From positions 9,424,001 to 9,488,000 of the forward strand of contig CP075495.1 in assembly GCA_021613535.1 (NCBI GenBank): a DNA stretch of 64,000 nucleotides, read 5' to 3'. The first letter of the stretch is position 1. Each line of letters begins with the position of its first letter. Positions 20,201 to 34,000 of this stretch are shown piece after piece. The translations under genes and the position numbers were made by a program. The stretch comes from Adineta vaga. Taxonomy: Eukaryota; Rotifera. The notes under the pieces were generated by a model, which worked only from the letters and a program-made list of their open reading frames with translations, had not been told where the DNA came from and searched no databases.

Positions 20201-22657
20201 GTATGTGACACAGATGGAAAAAATAAAAGAAAAAAATAAAGAAAAGAAATCAAAAGAATTTTTGCATGTTTGTGTGCAAAATTGTCGATTTTTTTCTTGG
20301 CGACTCTCATCTGTCATCGTTCTATGGTGGACGTGGGGCGCCCGTAGGCTATATGTTTCAAACATAAGAATGAAAAAGGAGAAAGCTTGACATTTTGTTC
20401 TACATCCTTCCGGTATTCTATGTGATGACGATGAGACTACGATGTCAAACTAATCGCTGTAGGGTTAACAAAAAGAACGAAGATTGTTCAGTAAAACAAA
20501 AGTCCTATTGCCTATCAATGTTATTAATCATAGCCATCGTTTACATTGATAACAACTGTAGTAATAGTAGTCGAAACAAGAACATCAACGAGTCATTATT
20601 TTGTTAGATGTTGATGACATCGTGAAGAGAAGAGAAGAAAAAGAAGATGAAGAAGAAGAAGAATAAGAGGAAAAAGCATCCGACCGAAGCAAATGTCAAT
20701 CGCAAAATATTATCAACCCGGCATATAGTTGTTATATATACGCAGACACACGTGTCATCGTTTGCAAATAAGCAGAGACCATTGTTCGCTTGAGATCGAT
20801 CTCTGTCCAACGAGAAGAGAAAGAAAGAAGCAGTAGTAGCAGCAGCAGCAGCGAGAAAAAAAAACTCGAATAAACAAATCGATAGCACTCATTGCACACG
20901 CACACATTATTTCTCTTAACACTACTGACAGCGGAAATGAGGCGACTAGCAACTCATTCGTCGTGCTACTTTCCGATATCTCTGGTTTCCATATAAATGA
21001 CTAGTCAAAAAAAGGACTTCAGCTATTGATTTTCTCGAACTTTCTTTCTCTATTAATGAAGTATCGTTTTAATCATTAGTTCCGGTTTTTTCGATTTAAA
21101 TAAAGATCGTCATCATTTGTATATTTATATATACATATAAATATATATGCATGTATATACAACGATAGACTTCATCTGTAACATACTAAACAGATGGAAA
21201 CACTATCGGAAAAAGAACTTAGTTATGTTCGATGTTTGATAAGTTATAAGAAAATGCATTTAGCGATCGACGTGATAATGATTGTTCATGCGTTTCGATT
21301 AGCATCTATTTAACATCCTATCAGTTATATAAAACAATAGATATATACAGATGGTGAATTTATTAATCATCGATAGAGAAGATTCTAATGACGCTTTTTA
21401 TGTCCAAATAATCTTTTGTATCGATCAGCAAAAAAAATAGCAAAAGAATACATGCATAAATGCCAATGAAATGTAAGAATTATCATATATAAATACAGAA
21501 GAATACGGAATGCAAATCTTCAACTTGTGATATTTCTCGTTTCGATGATAATAAGACAGTTAATTAGATTTTCTTTTACTTAACTATTATAATATTAGCT
21601 TTGTCTATCAAACTGGAAATGTAGAGAGAGAGAGAGAGAGAAAATAAGTTCGAAATTTATGATCTATAGAAAATAATGAAGTTATCGAGCCATGATCTAA
21701 ATCATATAATAAAAAGGCTGAAATAAAATGAGTTGTTTGTTGAATTGTCATTAGTAATATCGTCTATTACGTTGAATAGAAAAGATGCTAATTGTATCGT
21801 GAAATTTTTCAAGTAGAGTCGGCTAACAGCTGGAAGAATGTATGACATTAAAGAGAGAGAGACAGAGAGAAAAACCTATCATCAAATTAACCACTGATAA
21901 CATTTGTCTTAATATAATGTTGACATGAAAGAAAAGTTGATGAAAGAAAATGAAACAGGTTTGTGTTCTTCTTGTTTTCCGTTTTAATAATGATTTGCTA
22001 TGATTAATTTGATGGTTACCATTTCAATAATTATAGAGAAATGAAAGAGAATTACAGTGAGAATAGCTATTGAAAACGTACTTATAACGCTATTCGGAAA
22101 TGATATTCTGGCTATCGATTCAGTATTATTTGTAGAGAAAAATAAATAACACGTAGGCAATAATAAAAAAAGATGATTTTTGTTCTTGATTTCTCCGATA
22201 TTGGAAATATTATTGATTAAAATTTATATCCGTTTTTATTTTGTTTGAAAAATAATGAATTTTGTTCTATCCATTCAAGAAATAAAATAAATAACGTCTA
22301 ATTTTGATGTAAAAATCAACCAGTCTTCTTTTATAGATGTATGGAAACTATCGATTCTCTAAACTGTACCGACAGTATAAATATACCAGAAAGAAAATGA
22401 AATGACGATGTTTTTCTTCTTCTTCTCCTACTATTATTTGATTTCTTTGATATCTCTTCATACTTCTATGTATTCAATTTCGAGGTATATGTAAGAGAGA
22501 AAGACAGTTTTAACTTTTTCTTTCTCTCTCTCTTTCTCGCTTTCTTGGATTTTATTTATATCGTATCATATACATGTTCATTTCAGTTGCATTCATTTGT
22601 TCGTTCGATTAGTGACTAGTTAGAATATACATATACTTTACATTCTAGTTTGTGATC

Positions 22658-23951
22658 ATGAATCCAAACAATTCAATCTCTCTGGGTGATGAAAAATTTC
22701 AAATGAATGTCGATCAAGATATCGATGATAATAATCGTCTAATAAAATCACGTTTTCTGAACCAACGACGATCATTTCGTTTAACATCATTAATCTATCC
22801 AATTTTATTGGCTATACTTCTTTTAATTGGTACTGTACTTTTAATTCTTACAATAACTCGACGAAATACCTGTCGACAACAACAATTAGAACAAGCCGAA
22901 GTTCTTTTAGGATATAAACCTGACCTTCATGTAATTGATGACGACATGACTTTTCTATCATAATATTTAATCATTTGTTTAGATGAAAACATGGGTGCCA
23001 TGTGTAAAAACAACCACATCATCATGTGCATGTCCAGCATCATTTATTCATTCTTCAGCAAATCCATCTCATTGTATTCCTAATCACTCACGTTGTCTTC
23101 AATCATGTAAAATGAATACACATTGTCAATGTCATAATTTATTAGATCCACTTCGTTGTCGCATTGCTACACGTAATTGGGTTGATAATGAATTAAAAAT
23201 TGGATCTGTTGAACGTGCTCGTATTCCAGTCACAAATCCGTTATTGCAATATACATGGATGGATAAATTCAATCGTCAATTAGAACGTTTATTAGTAGAT
23301 ACACGTTCAGGTGAACGTTTATTTCTAAGTGGAGATAGACAAACAGGTATTGCTATTCATGAACAAGATGATGATTATCTGTTAAATGAACGATGGACAA
23401 AGATCGAAATTAATACTACACGACAACATATTGTTTATACACAATTAAATCCACAAACACATTCGGTAAATAAATGGAAAACAAATGAAACAAAATGATT
23501 TTCTTTTTTTTTAATCTAGTGTCGTATGTCATCATTACATGATGATGGTTCAATTACACATGGTCCAGTTCATTCATGTCCAGGTACACCAATGGGTGCA
23601 CCATACTTCTTTGGTGTTGCTTGTAAAGATGTTCTTGTCCTTTGGCATGGTTCTCGTCAAATCAAACTTCGACGACAAGAAGGTTGGACTACGGCAAGAC
23701 ATCATTTCGAATCAATCATGCCACGTTTACCTGTTTTACTCGATCCATTTCATCGTTATTATTCGATATATGATGATTCAATGATTGAAATTAAAGACTT
23801 GAATGGTGATGTTCTTGCTCAATTTTTTACTGATATTGTTCGACCAACAAGATTTGAATTTCTTGATCATCATGGTACCATGTGGATTGCAAATCAAACA
23901 CATATGCAATTATTCCGTTCCAAAAATGAACAAGCATGGCTCGAATTTTAA
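22658..23951 (+). CDS. Orphan type II membrane protein with Cys-rich stalk
   Basis: Three exons (22658-22930, 22983-23465, 23520-23951), all with phase-0 introns, give 395 residues. I do not recognise the family. Residues 1-46 are cytosolic (acidic, then a basic RRSFR just before the membrane). One membrane segment of about 23 residues (LIYPILLAILLLIGTVLLIL) spans about 47-69, followed by TRRNTC. There is no cleavable signal peptide, so a type II orientation is likely. The ectodomain begins with a Cys-rich stretch at about residues 96-145 (CVKTTTSSCACP and CKMNTHCQCH, around ten cysteines). It continues as a mixed alpha/beta-looking region with PVHSCPGTPMGAPYF, LLDPFHRYYSIYD and a C-terminal WIANQTHMQLF. 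Several N-x-T/S sites could be glycosylated. It runs convergently into the first ABCG gene. Confidence 0.85.
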
Positions 23952-23999
23952 TACGTTTTATTCTTTCGTTTAGCGTGCTTTTATCTTTTATACGATATG

Positions 24000-24005
24000 A
24001 ATAAA
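24000..24005 (+). terminator. Polyadenylation signal AATAAA
   Basis: Canonical AATAAA 49 bases after the stop codon at 23951. It fits the 3' end of the orphan membrane-protein transcript. Confidence 0.6.
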
Positions 24006-24443
24006 GAACTATTCATTTTATTTCTTCTTATCATTTTAAACCATTTTGTTGTGAAAACAATCAAAGATTAGTTCATTGAGATAAAAAGATTCACTTAACG
24101 ACGAATTATTATGTGAATATATGTATATAATATACCTACAAATTGTACAATTTCTCTCTCACTCTCTCTCTCTCTCTGTATCACTGTTGGCAGTGTAATT
24201 CTCCTATCTCACTTTCTATCTTCGTCAGCTTTTTATGCACGGTTCAAGTAATAGAGAATAATGAATTTCACCTGATACCATTGTATTTTATATTTTATTG
24301 GAAAACAAGTTAGCATGATTTTGATGCCATTTCTTATCATCAATAGATGTATGTCGATAGCATAAAACGAACGAAATCAATACTACTTATACGGCAAATA
24401 CAAAACATACATGAAAAGAAACAAATCTGCGAAGAACTGGTTA
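24006..24443. other. Convergent intergenic spacer
   Basis: This short AT-rich spacer lies between the 3' ends of the orphan membrane-protein gene and the first ABCG gene. It has a (TC)n run near 24151-24179. No gene is seen. Confidence 0.6.
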
Positions 24444-26641
24444 TTATGTTCGACCACCCAGATTTCTATTGAAACGCAGTGCAAGATATGCACTAATACG
24501 AAAGACTACAAACATTGCAAACAGAACAACAAAATTAGGTCCAATATCAAGACCAGCATCAAAGTAACGAAGAGCATCAGAACCATAGAATGTGCCATTG
24601 GTATTGTTTCGACATATATCTATGTACGATCCATCAACACATCGATATACATTATCACCTTTAAATTGTAATCGAATGCATGCACTGTAAGCATATTTAA
24701 AAAAAGACAACCATGGACTCCATGTACCTAACCAGTTAGGTAAGTTTTTAATGAAAAAACCACCTACTAACATTAGAGTAATCAGAAGAACTGTTGCAGC
24801 TGTAATGGCATGATGTAAATTTCTAAATGAAGCACCGAGAAAAAGACCGATCGATTCAGCTACAAGGATGGATAGAAGCTGAAACACAAGGATGCCAAGA
24901 AAGATCCCAAAACTATCGTTGATTCTTGCCATCCAGTAGGCAATAATTAGAAATAATGTGGGTAAAACCAGTTTTAATGGTGCTTCTGCTAATGATTTTC
25001 CAAGAAAATAAGCCGATAGACGAAACGATCCACTTGCACGTTCTTTATCAATAACGGCACGTTCAAATGGAAACGATAATAAACCCATCATTAAAGTCTG
25101 GAATGGCCAAAATGTCATAATAAAGAAAATAAATGATGATCGGTCAGGTATTGTGGTTTCCCTATATTCCATACGTAACCAGCAAAAGCCACATACTACA
25201 GCTATAGTCAGTGCTTGAGCGAAGTTGAGAAATGTGAATTGAGCTTTACCAGTCAACCGAAAACTTCGTGAAAATAATATCAACATTTGTGCTAAAAATC
25301 CAATCGGCCATTTCCCTTCTCGTTTCTCTGGAATCAAATTCACATTATCTGGATTTGTCAAGTCACTTTCTTTTCCTGATGGTTCTGCCATCAAATAACG
25401 ACTAGATTCCGACAATTGTTGTGGTACTTTATCAGCAACAAGACGATGCTGAAGATAGGCTTCTTTCAGTTCTTCACGAATCTTCATGTCTTGATTCACA
25501 AGATCCATCACATAATCTGCTGGATTGTATTGGGCAGGACATTGATGACCCATCGTCGAGAAATATGCAAGTGCATTCGATGGTCGACCCTACACAGAGC
25601 ATAGAACAAACATGAATGTATACTCTCAACACAATCAGTCGATACATACCATGAAGATAGCTTTACCATCTGCGAGAAGAATGAGCTGATCAAACGATTG
25701 AAAGATTTGTGATGACGGCTGATGAATTGATGTGATGATTGTTTTGCCTTGCATGGCTAACTCACGAAGAACATCCATCAATGAAACAGCTGATGTACTA
25801 TCCAAACCAGATGTTGGTTCTATACGAACATTTCGATATAAAAGATATTCACATTCGATTTCGTCTTCACTTACCATCAAGAAAGATGACACTTGGATTA
25901 GTGAGAAGTTCAGTTCCGATGTTGACACGTTTCTTTTCTCCGCCTGATATTAACATGATGGGTGTATTAGCGCATTTTCGAATGCGAAGTTGATCAATGA
26001 TTTGCTCGACTTGAGCAAGTTTATCTTTTCGTGAGAGATGATTGGGTAATCGAAGAAGTGCAGTATAAGTGAGTTGTTGTTTGACAGTGAGACTTTCGAA
26101 GAAAAGATCTTGTTGAAGAACATATGCAAGTTTTCGTTTCATTGCTCGATCATATTGTTGATTGTTGTACCAAATATTACCAGTGACACCACTCAACGCT
26201 CGACCAGCAAGTGTATTGAGAAGTGTGGTTTTACCACATCCTAGTAAAGAATGAAGGTAAATATGTGGATGTGAACGCGTGAAATGAATGTAACTAACCT
26301 GATGGTCCCATGAGTGCCACGATTTGTCGAGGATGAATTTGACCTGAGAGATTGTCGAGAAGAGTTCGTTGAATGAATCGTTCTTTTGAAGTTGGATCGA
26401 TCATTTTGGCTGGAACGTTGATGACTTTGGAGACACCGTGAAATGTAACTGTAATGCGAGATGATTGTGTAGCTATGATTTGAGCACCTTCCAGTGACAT
26501 TGGGATCTGCAATGTATCTCCATCGCGCATTTGAATGACGGTATCTGCATTCATAGACTTTTCATTTGTAAAATCTTTCTCATCATTTAAGTCGATTTCA
26601 AATGCGTTATTGTGATTTGGAATATCTAGTGCGGTAGGCAT
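24444..26641 (-). CDS. ABCG: ABCG-family half-transporter, copy A
   Basis: This is an ATP-driven membrane half-transporter that must dimerise; ABCG members usually export lipids, sterols or drugs. Four exons (26641-26299, 26240-25875, 25819-25650, 25589-24444) join in frame to 674 residues, typical of the family. The nucleotide-binding domain comes first: Walker A GPSGCGKTT spans the first intron, the signature is ISGGEKKRVNIG, and Walker B PSVIFLDEPTSGLDS spans the second. The H-loop is in SIHQPSS. The linker (GHQCPAQYNPADYVMD) leads to a six-helix ABC2 domain starting near FLAQMLILFSRSFR. The last extracellular loop has two cysteines and an NGT glycosylation site. NBD-first order defines subfamily G. 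The substrate cannot be told from sequence. It is paired in tandem with copy B, 3,268 bases downstream in coordinate. Confidence 0.95.
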
Positions 26642-27711
26642 TTTCGATTTCTAGTCGAAAAAATTTTCTGAGTTGGAAAATATTTGCTAGGCATGTATAT
26701 ATATGATATTCCTGTTGGATCGTATGTTATTACGCAAAGTTTATTTTGGTTGAAAAACACACCGACGCATGCTGAGTGCAATTGTATTTCGTAGTTATTT
26801 TCTTTTGATTTGCGATACTTGAGGCGTATCATTTATTTGGTTTTATTTGAAGCACAGGCGTGAGCAGATAGATATAAAAAATACGTGACTATTTTGCTTG
26901 ATTTGAGGAGAGATGCTCTGCGAGGACAAAATATTCAATAGGTGCATTTGACTACACAATTTTGATTAACGCAATATAAAAGGTATTTTTTTTACTATTC
27001 TACAGTACTTGGTCTGGTATGTGACACCCATTACAAAAAAATATAAATTTATTATTTCATCGTTTCTTTACGTATTATTTTTTTTCCTGTCAAGGTGCTG
27101 TTTTTATAATCGTGTATATTATTTATATGGTCCGATCGAATGATATTTTACTGTTGACAAAGGCGGAAAAATAGTTTTGTTGCGAAATTAAGTTTTTCCA
27201 CAGATTGAAATTAGAAAATGACATGTGAATATGCATGAGATTTGCCTCATATAGAGAAATAAAGACGTTGTAAAATTATAATTGTATGGTTTACAGGCGT
27301 TTTTTACTATCTATTTATATTACTCGGTCATTTTCTGACTTATTTCTTCGATTATTTGCAACAAACTATGTCTGCATTCTTTTTACTTAAATTAAAATGA
27401 TTGAAGTGTTCTCGTACATTTTAAACTTGTAATTATCGACTTTAAATTTCAGTTCAAATAAAAGAATTTATATCTGTCTATGGATGGTCTAGAGTATGCT
27501 CATTTGATCTTAGAAACGATAATCATAATTAATCAATATAGTTTAAATAACATCGAATTCAATATCTCAAAAACAATGAAAATATTGTCACGTAATAATA
27601 ATAGTTACCAATAAATCTACTATGTAAAATATTTTATTTTTATTATTATATAAATACATATTTTCGTATCTATAATATAGAAAACATATACAATCATACG
27701 AATAAAACTAA
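26642..27711. other. Spacer between the two ABCG copies
   Basis: About 1.07 kb of AT-rich sequence. It holds the promoter of copy A and the 3' flank of copy B (both minus strand). I see no similarity to the region upstream of copy B, and no gene. Confidence 0.6.
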
Positions 27712-29909
27712 TCATGTTCGACCACTACTGTTATTGACAAATCGTAATGCAAGATATGCACAAATACGAAATACTACAAACATGCCGAACAGTACCAAAA
27801 AGTTCCAACCAATATGAATACCATAATCAAAATAATATATTGCTTCATTACTAATAAATGTTCCATTCGGATTATTTCGACATGAGACGATAATCGAACC
27901 ATCAACACAGTCATAGATTTGTCCACCTTTGAATTGCAGTTGTAAACATGCATTATAAGCATATTTGAAGAATGACAACCATTTACCCCATACACCTAAC
28001 CAATGTGGAAGATTTCGAACAAAAAAACCACCTACTAACATTAGAGTAATCAGAAGAACTGTTGCAGCTGTAATAGCATGATGTAAATTTTTTAATGCTG
28101 CACCGAGCAAAAGACCTAATGATTCGGCTACCAAAATGGATAAGAGTTGAAAAACAAGAATGGCGAGAAAAATACCAAAATTGTTGTTAATTCTTGCCAT
28201 CCAGTAAGCAATAATTAGAAATAATGTGGGTAAAACCAGTTTTAATGGTGCTTCTGCTAGTGACTTTGCAACAAAATAAGCCGATAAACGATATGCTCCA
28301 CTTGCACGTTCTTTTTCGATAACACCACGTTCAAATGGAAACGATAATAAACCCATCATTAGTGTTTGTAAAGGCCAAAAGGTCATCAGAAAGAAAATAA
28401 ATGATGATCGGTCAGGTATCGTGGATTCACTGAAGTCCATTCGTAACCAGCAGAGACCACTGACGATAGCTAATGCTATCGCTTGTGCAAAGTTAAGAAA
28501 TGTGAATTGAGCTTTACCAGTCAACCGAAAACTTCGTGAAAATAATATCAACATTTGTGCTAAAAATCCAATCGGCCATTTCCCTTCTCGTTTCTCTGGA
28601 ATCAAATTCACATTATCTGGATTTGTCAAGTCACTTTCTTTTCCCGATGGTTCTGCCATCAAATAACGACTAGATTCCGACAATTGTTGTGGTACTTTAT
28701 CAGCAACAAGACGATGCTGAAGATAGGCTTCTTTCAGTTCTTCACGAATCTTCATGTCTTGATTCACAAGATCCATCACATAATCTGCTGGATTGTATTG
28801 GGCAGGACATTGATGACCCATCGTCGAGAAATATGCAAGTGCATTCGATGGTCGACCCTACACAGAGCATAGAACAAACATGAATGTATACTCTCAACAC
28901 AATCAGTCGATACATACCATGAAGATAGCTTTACCATCTGCGAGAAGAATGAGCTGATCAAACGATTGAAAGATTTGTGATGACGGCTGATGAATTGATG
29001 TGATGATTGTTTTGCCTTGCATGGCTAACTCACGAAGAACATCCATCAATGAGACAGCTGATGTACTATCCAAACCAGATGTTGGTTCTATACGAACATT
29101 TCGATATAAAAGATATTCACATTCGATTTCGTCTTCACTTACCATCAAGAAAGATGACACTTGGATTAGTGAGAAGTTCAGTTCCGATGTTGACACGTTT
29201 CTTTTCTCCGCCTGATATTAACATGATGGGTGTATTAGCGCATTTTCGAATGCGAAGTTGATCAATGATTTGCTCGACTTGAGCAAGTTTATCTTTTCGT
29301 GAGAGATGATTGGGTAATCGAAGAAGTGCAGTATAAGTGAGTTGTTGTTTGACAGTGAGACTTTCGAAGAAGAGATCTTGTTGAAGAACATATGCAAGTT
29401 TTCGTTTCATTGCTCGATCATATTGTTGATTGTTGTACCAAATATTACCGGTGACACCACTCAATGCTCGACCAGCGAGTGTGTTGAGAAGTGTGGTTTT
29501 ACCACATCCTAGTAAAGAATGCAGGTAGATATGTGGATGTGAACGTGTGAAATGAATGTAACTAACCTGATGGTCCCATGAGTGCCACGATTTGTCGAGG
29601 ATGAATTTGACCTGAGAGATTGTCGAGAAGAGTTCGTTGAATGAATCGTTCTTTTGAAGTTGGATCGATCATTTTGGCTGGAACGTTGATGACTTTGGAG
29701 ACACCGTGAAATGTAACTGTAATGCGAGGTGATTGTGCAGCCATGATTTGAGCACCTTCCACTGACATCTGAGTTTGCAATGTGTCACCATCACGCATTT
29801 CAATCAAATGTACTTTATGTCGACCGCTCGGCGTATATTGCGATGCTTTTTCGTCGGTTGGTTCGATATAAGCAGGATTTAAATACGAATTCTGGTCTGT
29901 AGCGCTCAT
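27712..29909 (-). CDS. ABCG: ABCG-family half-transporter, copy B
   Basis: This tandem paralogue of copy A has an identical exon plan (29909-29567, 29508-29143, 29087-28918, 28857-27712) and the same length, 674 residues. All ATP-binding motifs are intact: Walker A split by intron 1, ISGGEKKRVNIG, Walker B and SIHQPSS. I chose the ATG at 29909 because it makes exon 1 exactly as long as in copy A; an in-frame ATG at 30005 would add a hydrophobic N-terminal extension. The first 35 or so residues differ completely in sequence from copy A. The NBD and linker are almost identical to copy A, introns included. The membrane helices and the last extracellular loop (CVDGSIIVSCRNNPNGT) have diverged. 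So the two proteins probably share catalysis but may differ in substrate or partner. Confidence 0.95.
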
Positions 29910-31039
29910 ACTAATATCTTTTAGTGGTAGATAAGAATTGAATAATGTTTGGATCAAAATGAAAGCTGTATATATACTAAGAAGTATTGTGCACCTAAAA
30001 TACAACGGTGATGACCGTTTGTTTTACGATCGGTTGATTTTGCTGTATAACCTCGTACTTATCTGACGTGTCGTACGTTTTTTCGTGCGTCATAACGTCA
30101 ATTATCTAGCAAAGGTAATCAAAGTGATTGGTTTATATTATTGAGTTTGAAAAATCGTGCTCTGCGAACGTTCGTTCATTTCGTAATTTGTTTTTCACGA
30201 AAAGCAACGTAATCGAAACGAATTTGTGCGCTAATTAGATAAAATGCTTTGTCACAGTATAATAGAGTGCAAGAGAATGGTTTATTTTACAGTAGGTAAG
30301 TATAATTATGAACAAATTTCAGAAGGATTTAGAATTGGCAACATTATGAAACATTTGTTTTATTTATATATATATATATATGTATGTTTATTTATTTTTT
30401 TAAATTGATATAATGTACAATATTAAAAGGTTGTGGTAAGTCTTTCTAACCAGCAGTGACAAGTTATATTGAAAATATTTTCATAAACTAGCTTAATGAA
30501 TCTTTTTGAAATGATGAAATCTTATCTGTTATATTCTACATTTGAGGTTAAAGAAAAGAAAGAGCTGTTAATAATTTGAGTGAGGTAGATAAAGATGTCC
30601 TCTTAATCAAACGAATTTATCTCTTATCAATGTTAACGCGTAGTCAACATAACAAGCTAGTCAGATGTTTTTATCCATATCATCATTACATTGTTTTTGT
30701 TTTTCAAAAAATTCAAATATGAATTCATTTTATATCGAAAATTACCAAAGACTATTTAAAATAATGAGTTAATAGAGAAAGAAAACATTTTATCCTCATT
30801 ATTAAGTGTCTTGAATATCTTCCAGTCAAATATGTTATTATGAGCAATTTTTGTGCAAGATTTATTTTCACTAAAAAAAGTGAAGCCCGTTTATGTTTTT
30901 GAGATCACACTAATAAACAAAAATAGACAGAAATTGAAAAGCAAGGGAAAGAGAAAATTTTTGTTAAATGACGAAAGAAAATCGAAAATTGAATAGATAG
31001 AGCACCGTTGAAAGAAAAAGGAAACAGAAATTTATAACA
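29910..31039. other. Intergenic, 5' of ABCG copy B
   Basis: This AT-rich region lies between the start of ABCG copy B and the 3' end of the OSBPL2-like gene, both on the minus strand. A (TA)n run lies at about 30366-30381. No gene is seen. Confidence 0.6.
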
Positions 31040-34000
31040 CTAATATATATCGGGACAGTTATTCCAATTTCGATGCCAATATTTTTCATTCGATACCCAA
31101 ACATCTTGTCCAGTTATTTCATGTTTAACAAGACGAAACCATCTAATAAACAATGAGAATATTAAAAAAAAGAAAGTTTTAACGAAGAAAACAATCATAA
31201 TCATTCGTACCTTGGTTGCCATTCTTCTCGACGTTTTTCCATTGTTCGTCTTGATATACGTTGTTTTTCTTCGAGACGATCTTTTTCTTGTCCAGCTAAT
31301 TCAATGTTACCTTCTTCCATTTGACGAATATCTGGACGATTGCGTGAATCTGTTGGTGGTAACGGTGGTCGAGTCCTCTTATCTTCTTCTGTCCATTCGT
31401 TTAATGCCATTGTAAATAACGAAAAATTATAATACTAAAACGATTTATTACATTCTATTTCTTCAAATAGAAAATACATTTTTTCCTTACTTGTGATGCA
31501 TAGTCTAATTTTGGAATAATTCTCCAAAGTGTAATAGAATTTGGTGGAAGATTAAGTTGTTCATGTGATGGATCAACATCTGGCAAGTCTTCATCTAGAT
31601 CATTATTATCAGCACCATTTGCTGTCGCTGCTGCTGTAGTTGTTGTTTGTTGTTGTTGTGGTGGTGGTGGATTTTTAGAAGCATTTTTGAAATCTTTTTT
31701 CTGCTGTTTTAAAAATGCTTCAAAATGATTTATATCAATGGAATAGATAGCATCTGTCCAATATCCATATAATCCACGTATTTTATTTTTTCTACAAAAA
31801 CGAGAGATCAGTTCATACATATGTAATATAGTCTATTACAACTCACTTTGGATCATAAATATAACCTTCTACTTTGTGTAATTCTTTTGAAGACCATGAA
31901 TATGGCTTAAAATTAATAATAGCTTTAACTTTATTCGTATGATTAATAATCTCCATTGTACCATGCTAAATTCCCATGAGCAAAGTTTAGGAAATTTCCT
32001 TCAAAACGAAAGTGAAAATCACTTACATATTCAAACCAAAGACGTCCTACGACAATATTATGAATTGTACATGTTACACTTTCCCATGTGTAAACTTCTT
32101 TATGTCTAAATATGAAAAGTTTCTTTCGAAAATTTATTCTACTATATTGATCTACCGTTTAAGTTCTAATGTTAATAAACCTTTTGGATTCACTTCCATA
32201 TTTTTAACAGAAAATTTTGCTTTTGGTAAAATACTTCCATAGAATCTCCATCGATCACCGTTATTTTTAGATTCACATGTAAATGCACTAACTGGTGGAT
32301 GGTGACTAACTTGCTCACTCATATAACGAAATGGTAGATCATCCCTTAAAAAATACAAAAACAATCCAATTTATGTAATTTCAAAGAAAATTTTCTTACT
32401 AACCGAACAAATTCATATGTTTCACCAAGTAATGGATTGAATGGTTTTGATAAACGATCACAATTGTTCGATATCGATGAAACAGCAAATGCTGCAACAT
32501 ACTAACAAGAAAAATAGCGACAAGTAAAGACAAATTATTAATCATAATATGTCTATTTCTACCTGCATTCTCATATATGGATCATCACATTCATCTGCAC
32601 GATCGAGTAAATATGAATAAACAGCATTTTCAGTAAAACGTTGAAGAAATGACACTGGCTCATTCCATACAATAGGCATTGTTATTTTCGATAATTCCTA
32701 AGAAAATTAAAATAAATCTACTTAATAATGTTTTTTTATGAAATTATTAATATCTGATTTTTATCGAACCATAGGTTACCGAGCAACATGAGTCTGTTTT
32801 CAGTTATAAAATTATTTTTTATTCTAAACGCAATCAGAAGGAAACCATCATGCATAGTGTCTTAGAATAATAGCAAAGTAGTCAATTTGGTAGTACGCTT
32901 ATTGTTTTCGATACAAGTCAAACTTTTCTAGTTCTCATAATAATATAATCCATAACCTTGATCTTAATTGAAGATGATATAAATCGCTACTCAAAAATTG
33001 GTTCTAATCTTATTTTCAATCTTAATCAAAGTTAGTCATCTAGGACAAAATAATTTTCTCCACGTCATTTTTTATTTAATCATTCTTGTTTGATGAAGAA
33101 TAAATATGCACTAATCACTATGAAGTTCTATCATCAAAGTCAACTCAATGTAATCTGACATAGACAAAGAGAGAGAAAGATAAAGTTTTTAAAGTTTTTC
33201 TCCAAATGATTTACTTTTCCAATACATTGTTTTAGAATACTCCATATACTAATTTGTGAACGATCAAACATTGGTACCGGAAGTTTTGTTCTAAAAGATA
33301 AATAATAAAGATAATAAATTAATACAACTTTTCTCATTAATGGAAATCATTAGGACTAATCTTTACCTCTGAGCATTTTTCTGTAATACAACATACAGAT
33401 TATCCATATGTATTGAAATAATCGAAAGAAAATTTTTCTACAAATTGATTCGATTAATGGTTTATAAGAGAAGTCAATGTGCTTTTATGACTTGAAAATG
33501 TTAAGGTTAAATGAGAATAGAGAAAAAGAAAGAAATGTTTACTAGTTCTTTACTCTTTTCTTCTTCTTCTTCTTCTCTTTTTTTTATCGAATGAGTATAG
33601 AAAATGATATATAGAACTTTAGTTGCTGTTCATCCATCTCGGAGACAGATGCATCAGACAATTTCTTTCTCTCAACAAGAGTCCTTTTTAGAGAAGAAAA
33701 GAAAGAGAAAAAATTGTTACTGAGAAAACAATGTTACTGTTTTATCTAGCCTTTTTTCACAGTTTTTCTTTTCGATCACGCCACCTTTCTCTCTGTGATA
33801 TTTAATTTAACGTCTAACACAGGAATACGTCGGTGAGAATGGAGAAAAAAGTCGAGGTAGAAAGATAAAGATAATAAATATATGAGGTGGCTAAAACCAA
33901 AAGTAAAATTGAGAAAAAGAGAAAGAGAGAGAGAGGAGAAAACAAGCGTCGACTATCTCTGATATGGTGAGATGTAAAACAGAAAATAATTTTAATCATA

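Larger units (their letters stand above)
17625..22657. other. Large intergenic region rich in simple repeats
   Basis: These 5 kb lie between the divergent TRPC and orphan membrane-protein genes. They contain microsatellites (listed separately) and many GAGA/TCTC strings. Open frames up to 94 codons exist on both strands, but they overlap, are low complexity (F-, K-, S- or I-rich) and match nothing I recognise. This probably contains promoters of both flanking genes. No tRNA or conserved RNA was evident by eye. Confidence 0.55.

Noticed and set aside
20604-20952. Two overlapping minus-strand open frames of 94 and 65 codons
   Set aside because: They are low-complexity translations of GAA/GAG and AGC repeats, with no family resemblance and no splice context.
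29910-30005. Upstream in-frame ATG giving ABCG copy B a longer hydrophobic N-terminus
   Set aside because: Starting at 29909 makes exon 1 exactly the 343 bases of copy A; family members start directly with a short cytosolic segment before the ATPase domain.
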